Assembly (NCBI GenBank): GCA_023451915.1
Contig: JAEXXS010000251.1
Span: 1-6,220, forward strand
DNA length: 6,220 nucleotides
Reading direction: 5' to 3'
From: Pseudomonadota bacterium
Lineage (GTDB): Bacteria; Pseudomonadota; Alphaproteobacteria; Rhizobiales; Rhizobiaceae
Shown here: positions 1-5,157 of the stretch, piece by piece
Layout: the number at the start of each line of letters is the position of its first letter
How positions within the stretch are numbered: the stretch's first letter is position 1
Made by a program: the position numbers and the translations under genes
The notes under the pieces: model-generated
Told to the model about the DNA's origin: nothing
Seen by the model: only the letters and a program-made list of their open reading frames with translations
The model's database searches: none

Positions 1-1379
1 TCGGCTTCGGCTATTTCGTCTCCGGGCTCTGGTGGATCGGGACGGCCCTTCTGGTCGATGCAGACCAGTTTGCCTGGGCCTTGCCGCTGGCCGTGCTGGG
101 CCTGCCCGCCTTTCTGGCGATTTTCTACGCCTTCGCGACCATGGTTGCCCGCATCTTCTGGTCCGACGGGCTGGGGCGTATTTTCGCGCTGGCCTTCGGT
201 TTCGCGCTTGCCGAATGGCTGCGGACGTTTCTGCTGACCGGTTTTCCATGGAATGCCATTGGCTATGCGGCGATGCCAGTGCCCGTGTTGATGCAATCGG
301 TCGCCGTGGTCGGCCTTGTCGGGATGAGCGCGCTGGCTGTGTTCATCTTTGCCTCGCCCGCATTGTTGATCGGCGGACGGTTTGCGAGAAGCGGCATCGC
401 GCTCGCCATCCTTCTTGCCGCAGCCCATGTCGGCTTCGGTGTGTGGACCTTGTCGCAAGCGCCCGCCGTCGGCGATGAGAAGGGCACGGTCAATATCCGC
501 ATCGTGCAGCCTTCGATCGCGCAGAGCCTGAAATGGGACAATGCCGAGCGGCGCTCGATCTTCGACAAGCTGATTACTCTGACGGCGCAAGCACCTGCGG
601 ACGGCAAGCCGATGCCCGATATCATCCTTTGGCCTGAAACAGCCGTGCCTTACATTCTGACATCGACCCCGGAGGCTCTGGCCCAGATCGGCAATACATT
701 GCAGGATGGTCAGGTGCTGCTGACAGGCGTCGTGCGTGAGGAAAAGGCCACAGGCAGCGGCGAGCCGCGCTACTATAATTCCATCTATGCGATCAACGAC
801 CGGGGGGAGATTACCGATGCCGCCGACAAGGTGCATCTGGTTCCGTTCGGCGAATATCTGCCGTTTGAAAGCTTTTTGCGCCGTCTGGGACTTCAGGAAG
901 TGGTCGAAATGCCGGGGGGCTTTACCGCCGGTTCGTCGCGGCGTCTTTTGAATGTCGGCCCCGGCCAGAGGTTCTTGCCGCTTATCTGCTACGAAGCGAT
1001 TTTCCCGGACGAGCTTGGTTTTTCCGGCTCGCAGGCAAGCGCGCCCACGGCAATCGTCAATGTGACGAATGATGCCTGGTATGGCGACACGCCGGGGCCC
1101 TACCAGCATTTCCGGCAGGCGCAGGTTCGTGCCGTAGAGCAGGGCTTGCCGCTGATACGTGCGGCCAATAACGGGCTTTCGGCGGTAACGGATTCCTACG
1201 GTCGAATCACTGACGGCCTTGCGCTGGACGCGGTCGGTGTTGTCGATACTTCCCTACCGTCAGCTCGTGCACCATTTTGGGGCACGGCACCGGGATCGAA
1301 ACAGACGATAACGATCCTGTTAACCTTACTCTTTGTCAACGTTGCTTTCACGGTGTCATTCCGCAGGCGTTTTCATTGA
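1..1379 (+). CDS. lnt: Apolipoprotein N-acyltransferase, 5'-truncated by window edge
   Basis: Lnt transfers an acyl chain from phospholipid to the N-terminal cysteine of apolipoproteins, the last step of lipoprotein maturation in the inner membrane. The reading frame is open from base 3, so the gene starts outside the window; 458 residues are visible of an expected roughly 520-540. A TTG at 81 is not the start, because upstream codons already read as Lnt-like membrane sequence (GFGYFVSGLWWIG). Visible residues about 1-150 are hydrophobic helices, about 163-415 are the periplasmic nitrilase-fold domain, and 435-452 is a final membrane helix before the basic end FRRRFH. The catalytic triad is intact: Glu212 in WPETAVPY (codon 636-638), Lys276 in KVHLVPFGEYLP (828-830) and Cys329 in LICYEAIFPDE (987-989). 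The spacing fits E. coli E267/K335/C387. The stop TGA (1377-1379) lies inside the -35 box of the next gene's likely promoter. Confidence 0.97.
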   Translation, partial: GFGYFVSGLWWIGTALLVDADQFAWALPLAVLGLPAFLAIFYAFATMVARIFWSDGLGRIFALAFGFALAEWLRTFLLTGFPWNAIGYAAMPVPVLMQSVAVVGLVGMSALAVFIFASPALLIGGRFARSGIALAILLAAAHVGFGVWTLSQAPAVGDEKGTVNIRIVQPSIAQSLKWDNAERRSIFDKLITLTAQAPADGKPMPDIILWPETAVPYILTSTPEALAQIGNTLQDGQVLLTGVVREEKATGSGEPRYYNSIYAINDRGEITDAADKVHLVPFGEYLPFESFLRRLGLQEVVEMPGGFTAGSSRRLLNVGPGQRFLPLICYEAIFPDELGFSGSQASAPTAIVNVTNDAWYGDTPGPYQHFRQAQVRAVEQGLPLIRAANNGLSAVTDSYGRITDGLALDAVGVVDTSLPSARAPFWGTAPGSKQTITILLTLLFVNVAFTVSFRRRFH

Positions 1380-1404
1380 CACGGCAATTTTGTTAAGATG
1401 TTAT
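1376..1404 (+). promoter_or_regulatory. Likely sigma-70 promoter of the Xre regulator
   Basis: A perfect -35 box TTGACA (1376-1381) is followed after exactly 17 bases by TGTTAT (1399-1404), four of six matches to the -10 consensus. The -35 box overlaps the lnt stop codon. Transcription would start near 1411, giving a leader of about 127 bases before the ATG at 1538. This would give the regulator its own transcription unit, separate from lnt. The call is inferred from motifs only. Confidence 0.5.
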
Positions 1405-1426
1405 ACCGGCGCGGTGACGGTTGCCA

Positions 1427-1445
1427 CGTGCGAAATCGTGCGAAA
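1427..1445 (+). repeat. Tandem 9-mer CGTGCGAAA x2, possible operator
   Basis: CGTGCGAAA occurs at 1427-1435 and again at 1437-1445, a 10-base period that puts both copies on the same helical face. The first copy overlaps the palindrome CACGTG (1425-1430). The pair lies about 16 bases downstream of the predicted transcription start of the Xre gene, a position where a bound repressor would block transcription. Autoregulation by the encoded HTH protein is a natural guess, but only the repeat itself is seen. Confidence 0.4.
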
Positions 1446-1480
1446 CGCGTCAGACTACCTCCCACAACGTGATGTTATCC

Positions 1481-1496
1481 CTGTTCTGATGAACAG
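1481..1496. repeat. Perfect inverted repeat upstream of the Xre gene
   Basis: CTGTTC (1481-1486) and GAACAG (1491-1496) are exact inverted copies around TGAT. It lies 41 bases before the regulator's ATG. As DNA it could be a dimeric operator; as RNA it is a 6-bp stem with a 4-base loop. There is no T-run after it, so it is not a terminator. Confidence 0.4.
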
Positions 1497-1537
1497 TACA
1501 TGAATGAAAGCTCGCAGCCGCGAGGAGTGACAGCTGT

Positions 1538-1951
1538 ATGATTGAGAATAAAAAGAAGCCCAACCCAATCGACGTACATGTCGGCAGCCGCATTCGTCTC
1601 CGCCGCAATATGCTGGGCCTCAGTCAGGAAAAGCTTGGCGAGAATCTCGGCATCACGTTTCAGCAGATTCAAAAATACGAGAAGGGCACCAATCGCGTCG
1701 GCGCAAGCCGCCTTCAGGCGATCTCGGCCATTCTCAATGTTCCGGTTTCCTTTTTCTTCGAAGATGCGCCGGGATCGAACCCTGTAGGCCAGGAAGGCTT
1801 TGCGGAAGATAATGAAGCGACCTATGTGGTCGATTTCCTGAATTCCAATGAAGGCGTCCAGCTGACCCGCGCGTTCACGAAAATTTCAGATCCGAAAGTG
1901 CGCCGCAAAATCATCGATCTGGTGAAGTCGCTGGCGGCAGACGCAGAGTAA
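1538..1951 (+). CDS. Xre-family HTH regulator, PraR/PhrR-like
   Basis: This is a 137-residue cytoplasmic DNA-binding protein. Residues about 14-70 form an HTH_3 (Cro/CI-type) domain: [20 protein letters not shown], then a recognition region around [12 protein letters not shown] (39-50), then the usual continuation through [14 protein letters not shown] (61-74). The C-terminal part (about 95-135, [13 protein letters not shown] and [14 protein letters not shown]) is an extension shared, as I recall, by rhizobial PraR (a repressor of quorum-sensing and attachment genes) and Sinorhizobium PhrR. That family assignment is from memory and the targets in this organism are unknown. The start is set by GAGGAG (1522-1527) ten bases upstream of the ATG. 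It has its own likely promoter and possible operator repeats, and is followed by metK after 233 bases. The location between lnt and metK looks ancestral rather than acquired, since base composition matches its neighbours. Confidence 0.93.
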   Translation: MIENKKKPNPIDVHVGSRIRLRRNMLGLSQEKLGENLGITFQQIQKYEKGTNRVGASRLQAISAILNVPVSFFFEDAPGSNPVGQEGFAEDNEATYVVDFLNSNEGVQLTRAFTKISDPKVRRKIIDLVKSLAADAE

Positions 1952-1967
1952 GCGACCCCCTCTTACG

Positions 1968-2021
1968 CCCCTATTTTGGCGGTTTATGCGCCTTTTTCCC
2001 CTTTTGGCGGTGGCTTGGCGG
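1968..2021 (+). repeat. Three direct copies of TTGGCGG in the xre-metK gap
   Basis: TTGGCGG occurs at 1976-1982, 2004-2010 and 2015-2021. The first two lie in longer near-copies, CCCCTATTTTGGCGGT (1968-1983) and CCCCTTTTGGCGGT (1998-2011), which differ by two inserted bases. A related TTGGCGC sits at 2103-2109 near the presumed metK transcription start. They could be binding sites of a metK or xre regulator, or remains of a local duplication. No function can be read from the sequence alone. Confidence 0.4.
1978..1997 (+). terminator. Weak intrinsic terminator candidate after the Xre gene
   Basis: GGCG (1978-1981) can pair with CGCC (1989-1992) around a 7-base loop, followed directly by TTTTT (1993-1997). 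The stem has only four GC pairs, so termination would be inefficient. It lies 27 bases after the Xre stop codon, which is where an end of transcript would be expected. Confidence 0.3.
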
Positions 2022-2071
2022 CCTTGGGAATGAATTTTTCCAACCGCGCCCTGTCGTAATACGAAAATGCA

Positions 2072-2101
2072 TTGACGGTTTGATCCTAACTTCGCTAACA
2101 C
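2072..2101 (+). promoter_or_regulatory. Weak promoter candidate for metK
   Basis: TTGACG (2072-2077) matches five of six -35 positions. After 18 bases comes TAACAC (2096-2101), three of six matches to the -10 consensus. A start near 2107-2110 would place the strong 10-bp hairpin at the very 5' end of the mRNA. The -35 box is good and the -10 is poor, so an activator or a different start is possible. Confidence 0.35.
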
Positions 2102-2107
2102 TTTGGC

Positions 2108-2160
2108 GCGCCCGGAAAGTTCCGGGCGCTACTGTGTTTCCTAGGCGGAGATGTTCTCCG
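2108..2160 (+). promoter_or_regulatory. Structured metK leader: two perfect hairpins
   Basis: Hairpin 1 pairs 2108-2117 with 2120-2129 (GCGCCCGGAA / TTCCGGGCGC), ten perfect pairs, realistically nine with an AAGT loop. Hairpin 2 pairs CGGAGA (2146-2151) with TCTCCG (2155-2160) around TGT. Neither is followed by a T-run, so these are not terminators. An alternative pairing GGAAA (2114-2118) with TTTCC (2137-2141) would break hairpin 1. I do not recognise the sequence hallmarks of SAM-II or SAM/SAH riboswitches. The hairpins are seen directly; a role in metK control or mRNA stability is inferred. Confidence 0.5.
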
Positions 2161-2171
2161 TTGGATTTTCA

Positions 2172-2187
2172 AGAGGGGTTACCCGTG
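2172..2187 (+). promoter_or_regulatory. metK: Ribosome binding site fixing the metK GTG start
   Basis: AGAGGGG (2172-2178) sits about seven bases before GTG (2185-2187) and selects this codon over the in-frame ATG at 2080. The translation immediately after GTG ([19 protein letters not shown]) is the normal MetK N-terminus, whereas the 35 codons upstream are not MetK-like and span the hairpins. GGG (2176-2178) can pair with CCC (2182-2184), a tiny stem that might partly hide the site. Confidence 0.85.
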
Positions 2188-3447
2188 TCGCGCAGTTCTT
2201 ATCTCTTCACCAGCGAATCTGTGTCTGAAGGACACCCGGACAAGGTTTGCGATCGTATCTCCGATGAAATCGTCGACATGATCTACAAGGAAGCCCGCCG
2301 CACCGGCGTGGATCCCTGGTCCGTCCGTGTCGCCTGTGAAACGCTTGCCACCACCAATCGCGTGGTGATTGCCGGCGAAGTGCGCGTGCCGGAGACTTTC
2401 CTGAAGAAGAACAAGGACGGCTCGATCGCCAAGGACGCCGCTGGCCATCCGCTGATCAATCCGGCCCGCTTCCGTTCGGCGGCCCGCAAGGCGATCCGCG
2501 AAATCGGCTACGAGCAGGACGGCTTTCACTGGAAGACGGTGAAGATCGACGTGCTTCTGCATCCGCAGTCTGCCGACATCGCGCAGGGCGTCGACAATGC
2601 AGCCGACCGTCAGGGTGAAGAAGGTGCTGGCGATCAGGGTATCATGTTCGGTTATGCCTGCCGCGAAACCCCCGATCTGATGCCTGCCCCGATCTATTAC
2701 TCGCACAAGATTCTCGAAAAACTGTCCGAAGCGCGCCATAAGGGCGAAGGCGATGCGGGCAAGCTTGGCCCGGATGCGAAGAGCCAGGTCACGGTGCGTT
2801 ACGAAAACGGCAAGGCTGCCGAAGTGACGCAGATCGTTCTTTCGACGCAGCATCTGGACGCCAGTTGGGATTCCAAGAAGGTGCGTTCGGTTGTCGAGCC
2901 TTATATCCGTGATGCGCTGGGCGATCTGCCGATTGCCGCCAACTGCAACTGGTACATCAACCCGACCGGTAAATTCGTCATTGGCGGCCCGGACGGCGAT
3001 GCAGGCCTGACGGGCCGCAAGATTATCGTCGACACTTACGGCGGTGCGGCTCCGCATGGCGGCGGCGCATTCTCCGGCAAGGACACGACCAAGGTCGACC
3101 GTTCGGCTGCTTACGCCGCGCGATATCTGGCCAAGAATGTCGTAGCGGCCAATCTTGCCGACCGCTGCACGATCCAGCTTTCCTACGCCATCGGCGTGGC
3201 ACAGCCGCTGTCGGTCTATGTCGATCTGCATGGCACCGGTAAGGTTGCCGAAGCCGCTGTTGAAGAAGCGCTGCGTGAAGTGATGGACCTGTCGCCGACC
3301 GGCATCCGCAAGCATCTCGATCTCAACAAGCCGATCTATGCCAAGACCTCGTCTTACGGTCATTTTGGCCGCAAGCCGGGCCGTGACGGTTCCTTCTCCT
3401 GGGAGAAGACCGATCTCACCAAGGCGTTGAAGGCATCTGTCGCCTAA
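2185..3447 (+). CDS. metK: S-adenosylmethionine synthase (methionine adenosyltransferase)
   Basis: MetK makes S-adenosylmethionine from methionine and ATP, releasing phosphate and pyrophosphate; it acts in the cytoplasm, normally as a tetramer. From the GTG start the protein has 420 residues, the long alphaproteobacterial form (E. coli has 384), with extra segments such as the one near residues 72-93 ([19 protein letters not shown]). Key motifs are intact: [13 protein letters not shown] (residues 11-23; His17, Asp19 and Lys20 contact ATP and metal), [12 protein letters not shown] (147-158) and the P-loop-like GGGAFSGKD (292-300) followed by [10 protein letters not shown]. The gene lies alone between two gaps with structured DNA. 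The downstream neighbour TrmB uses its product. Control probably acts through the leader hairpins, but no known SAM riboswitch is evident. A long open frame on the opposite strand is a codon-bias shadow. Confidence 0.98.
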   Translation: MSRSSYLFTSESVSEGHPDKVCDRISDEIVDMIYKEARRTGVDPWSVRVACETLATTNRVVIAGEVRVPETFLKKNKDGSIAKDAAGHPLINPARFRSAARKAIREIGYEQDGFHWKTVKIDVLLHPQSADIAQGVDNAADRQGEEGAGDQGIMFGYACRETPDLMPAPIYYSHKILEKLSEARHKGEGDAGKLGPDAKSQVTVRYENGKAAEVTQIVLSTQHLDASWDSKKVRSVVEPYIRDALGDLPIAANCNWYINPTGKFVIGGPDGDAGLTGRKIIVDTYGGAAPHGGGAFSGKDTTKVDRSAAYAARYLAKNVVAANLADRCTIQLSYAIGVAQPLSVYVDLHGTGKVAEAAVEEALREVMDLSPTGIRKHLDLNKPIYAKTSSYGHFGRKPGRDGSFSWEKTDLTKALKASVA

Positions 3448-3463
3448 AAGCCTGTTCCAAAAG

Positions 3464-3492
3464 TTGCATCACAGAGCGCTTGGCGTTATTTG
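3464..3492 (+). promoter_or_regulatory. Weak promoter candidate for trmB
   Basis: TTGCAT (3464-3469), 17 bases, then TATTTG (3487-3492). Matches are moderate to poor. If used, transcription would start just before the 11-bp hairpin and include it in the trmB leader. If not, trmB depends on read-through from metK. Confidence 0.2.
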
Positions 3493-3508
3493 TCCGGGAA
3501 AATTTCAG

Positions 3509-3533
3509 AGAGCGCGGTCGTCGACCGCGCTCT
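3509..3533 (+). terminator. 11-bp perfect hairpin between metK and trmB, probable metK terminator
   Basis: AGAGCGCGGTC (3509-3519) and GACCGCGCTCT (3523-3533) pair perfectly around a GTC loop. The downstream run TTCGCTTATT is only mildly T-rich, so it is a non-classical terminator at best. Its place, 62 bases after the metK stop and 24 before the trmB ATG, also fits a leader hairpin or a 3'-end stabiliser. On the opposite strand the stem is followed by a tract with AAATTTTCC, but no gene there needs a terminator. Confidence 0.45.
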
Positions 3534-3556
3534 TCGCTTATTCCGACGGATAGAAC

Positions 3557-4258
3557 ATGACCGAAGAAACCCATCCTTTGCGCGGTGCCGGAAACTTTTT
3601 TGGCCGTCGTCACGGCAAGCCATTGCGCAGCCATCAGCGGAACCTGTTCGAGGACCTTCTGCCCGGGCTGAAGCTCGACCTTGCCAAGCCTGCCCCGCAG
3701 GACTTGCGCGCGTTATTTCCCATCGCAGTCGATGCTGTGCGGATGGAAATCGGCTTTGGCGGCGGCGAACATCTGCATCATGAAACGGGCCGTTATCCGC
3801 AGACAGGTTTCATCGGGGTCGAGCCTTTCGTCAATGGCATGGCCAAGATGCTGGCGGCGCTCGATCAGGAGCCGCGACCCAATATGCGGCTTTACGACGA
3901 AGATGCGACGGCGGTTCTCGACTGGCTGCCCGATGCGTCGCTGTCCGGTATAGACCTGTTCTATCCCGACCCTTGGCACAAACGCCGCCACTGGAAGCGT
4001 CGTTTTGTCAGCGATGCCAATCTGGATCGCTTCGCCCGCGTTTTGAAACCGGGCGCAAAATTCCGCTTCGCATCGGATATCGAGCATTATGTGAACTGGA
4101 CGCTGCAACATTGCCGCCGTCACGATGCCTTCGACTGGCAGGCGGAAGGGCCATCGGACTGGAACGAGGCCTATGAAGGCTGGCCGGGCACGCGCTATGA
4201 GGCCAAGGCCTTCCGCGAGGGGCGCAAGGCTGCCTATCTGACATTTATCCGACGTTGA
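3557..4258 (+). CDS. trmB: tRNA (guanine-N7-)-methyltransferase
   Basis: TrmB methylates N7 of G46 in the variable loop of tRNAs, using S-adenosylmethionine; it is a cytoplasmic Rossmann-fold enzyme. The protein has 233 residues, normal for the family. SAM-binding motif I is [10 protein letters not shown] (residues 64-73) and is followed by GVEPF, the acidic end of strand 2. The family signature [13 protein letters not shown] is at 137-149, with Asp138 and the basic cluster expected at the tRNA and guanine site. The C-terminal [12 protein letters not shown] (211-222) matches the conserved T-x-[FY]-E segment. The start ATG at 3557 has only a modest ribosome binding site (ACGGA, 3546-3550), but the N-terminal [16 protein letters not shown] is typical for alphaproteobacterial TrmB. 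Neighbours are metK, which supplies its cofactor, and the rimP-nusA ribosome and transcription operon. Confidence 0.97.
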   Translation: MTEETHPLRGAGNFFGRRHGKPLRSHQRNLFEDLLPGLKLDLAKPAPQDLRALFPIAVDAVRMEIGFGGGEHLHHETGRYPQTGFIGVEPFVNGMAKMLAALDQEPRPNMRLYDEDATAVLDWLPDASLSGIDLFYPDPWHKRRHWKRRFVSDANLDRFARVLKPGAKFRFASDIEHYVNWTLQHCRRHDAFDWQAEGPSDWNEAYEGWPGTRYEAKAFREGRKAAYLTFIRR

Positions 4259-4279
4259 ATTTCATGACAGAAGCGGGAC

Positions 4280-4308
4280 TTGAAAAAATCCGCTTGCGCT
4301 GGTATATA
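4280..4308 (+). promoter_or_regulatory. Probable promoter of the rimP-nusA operon
   Basis: TTGAAA (4280-4285), 17 bases, then TATATA (4303-4308). Read as alphaproteobacterial elements this is CTTGAA-N17-GTATAT, close to the CTTGAC-N17-CTATAT consensus known from Sinorhizobium. It is the best overall promoter match in the window and starts 21 bases after the trmB stop. Transcription would begin near 4315, giving a leader of about 105 bases before rimP that contains a full intrinsic terminator. Confidence 0.6.
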
Positions 4309-4334
4309 ACTCTCAAATTCTTGGTCGAACGAAC

Positions 4335-4366
4335 AAGAGTGGGTCCGTCCGGTCCCGCTCTTTTTT
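4335..4366 (+). terminator. Strong intrinsic terminator in the rimP leader (attenuator or trmB terminator)
   Basis: AAGAGTGGGTCC (4335-4346) pairs with GGTCCCGCTCTT (4351-4362): eleven pairs, one of them a T-G wobble, with one T-T mismatch and a GTCC loop. Six T's cover 4361-4366. This is the most convincing terminator in the window. It ends 53 bases before the rimP start and lies downstream of the good promoter at 4280, so it would stop rimP-nusA transcripts unless read through. It may also end trmB transcripts; no comparable promoter follows it before rimP. GGGTC (4341-4345) could instead pair with GACCC (4398-4402), a weak candidate antiterminator. Confidence 0.75.
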
Positions 4367-4406
4367 GTTACTTAGACCTGAGAAATAGTGGTTTTTCGAC
4401 CCCTTC

Positions 4407-4422
4407 GAGAGGTTTAGAGTTG
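4407..4422 (+). promoter_or_regulatory. rimP: Ribosome binding site fixing the rimP TTG start
   Basis: GAGAGG (4407-4412) lies seven bases before TTG (4420-4422). It selects this start over the in-frame ATG at 4255, whose 55 extra codons span the promoter and terminator and are not RimP-like. AGG (4410-4412) can pair with CCT (4402-4404) in a small stem that may weaken initiation. Confidence 0.8.
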
Positions 4423-5091
4423 ACGGAACAGGTTCAGGCAAACGAAGCAGAGACGCCGGAAGTGGCTGTGGATGAGCGCATCATTCGCGAAACGGGCATC
4501 GACGCGAAAGTGGCAGGCATTATTGAGCCGGTGCTCAATACGCTGGGCTTTCGTCTTGTGCGCGTGCGTCTTTCCGGTCTCAACGGCCAGACCTTGCAGA
4601 TCATGGCCGAGCGTCCCGACGGCACGATGACCGTTGACGATTGCGAGCTGGTCAGCCGCACTGTTGCGCCGGTGCTCGATGTCGAAGACCCGATCAGCGG
4701 CAAGTATCATCTGGAAATTTCGTCGCCGGGCATCGACCGTCCGCTGGTGCGCAAGTCGGATTTCGCCGATTGGGCGGGCCATATCGCCAAGGTGGAAACC
4801 TCCATCGTGCATGAAGGGCGCAAGAAGTTCCGCGGTCGCATCGTGCTGGGCGATACCGAGACAGTCGTGATCGAAAGCGATCAGGTGTCTTACGGCAACG
4901 AACCAGTCGTGCGCATTCCCTTCGACGTGATTTCGGATGCGCGTCTGGTCCTGACCGACGATCTGATCCGTGATGCGCTGCGCAAGGACAAGGCCCTTCG
5001 CGAAGGCCGCATTCCAGGAGACGATCTGGGAGACGCTCAGGGCGATGCGCCGGAAGAAGCGGCGACAGAAGATACGGCTGACAAGAAATAA
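4420..5091 (+). CDS. rimP: Ribosome maturation factor RimP
   Basis: RimP binds the free 30S subunit and is needed for its late assembly. From the TTG start the protein has 223 residues, longer than E. coli RimP (about 150) because of an acidic N-terminal lead-in (about residues 1-25) and an acidic C-terminal tail after about residue 190 ([20 protein letters not shown]). The core begins with a first domain around [19 protein letters not shown] and the [11 protein letters not shown] segment. The family hallmark [12 protein letters not shown] spans residues 98-109. An SH3-like C-terminal domain follows ([19 protein letters not shown] to [14 protein letters not shown]). nusA follows after 66 bases with its own good ribosome binding site, the near-universal rimP-nusA pairing. 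Expression is probably controlled by the leader terminator upstream and limited by the rare TTG start. Confidence 0.96.
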   Translation: MTEQVQANEAETPEVAVDERIIRETGIDAKVAGIIEPVLNTLGFRLVRVRLSGLNGQTLQIMAERPDGTMTVDDCELVSRTVAPVLDVEDPISGKYHLEISSPGIDRPLVRKSDFADWAGHIAKVETSIVHEGRKKFRGRIVLGDTETVVIESDQVSYGNEPVVRIPFDVISDARLVLTDDLIRDALRKDKALREGRIPGDDLGDAQGDAPEEAATEDTADKK

Positions 5092-5157
5092 GCCGACGAA
5101 ACAAGTTTCAGGCATTCGGCGCAAGGAGAAGCCGGGTGCGACACCAAGGAGAGACCT

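Noticed and set aside
32..478. 148-codon + strand frame inside lnt
   Set aside because: It is a frame-shifted, Arg/Cys-rich shadow of lnt, whose own frame has clear membrane helices and catalytic motifs.
2024..2043. 7-bp stem TTGGGAA / TTTCCAA in the xre-metK gap
   Set aside because: It has a G-T pair, is AT-rich and lacks a T-run after it; too weak to annotate.
1955..2180. ACCCCCTCTT (1955-1964) complementary to the metK ribosome binding site AAGAGGGGTT (2171-2180)
   Set aside because: The match is eight to nine bases, but the upstream copy lies before the presumed metK promoter, so both would share a transcript only on read-through; chance is likely.
2080..2184. N-terminal extension of MetK from ATG 2080
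   Set aside because: The segment is not MetK-like, spans the hairpins and the presumed promoter, and the GTG at 2185 has a good ribosome binding site.
2041..2190. SAM-II or SAM/SAH riboswitch upstream of metK
   Set aside because: I could not find the characteristic conserved segments of these classes. The hairpins seen do not form the expected pseudoknot pattern, so no riboswitch is called.
2179..3363. 394-codon open frame on the minus strand opposite metK
   Set aside because: It lies almost wholly inside a certain gene, has no recognisable domain and is explained by codon bias in GC-rich DNA.
4259..4335. tRNA gene before rimP, as with metY in E. coli
   Set aside because: A T-loop-like GGTCGAAC occurs at 4323-4330, but no acceptor, D or anticodon arms can be built around it.
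4255..4419. N-terminal extension of RimP from ATG 4255
   Set aside because: It would run through a promoter and a terminator stem. The TTG at 4420 is correctly spaced from GAGAGG and gives a normal RimP N-terminus.
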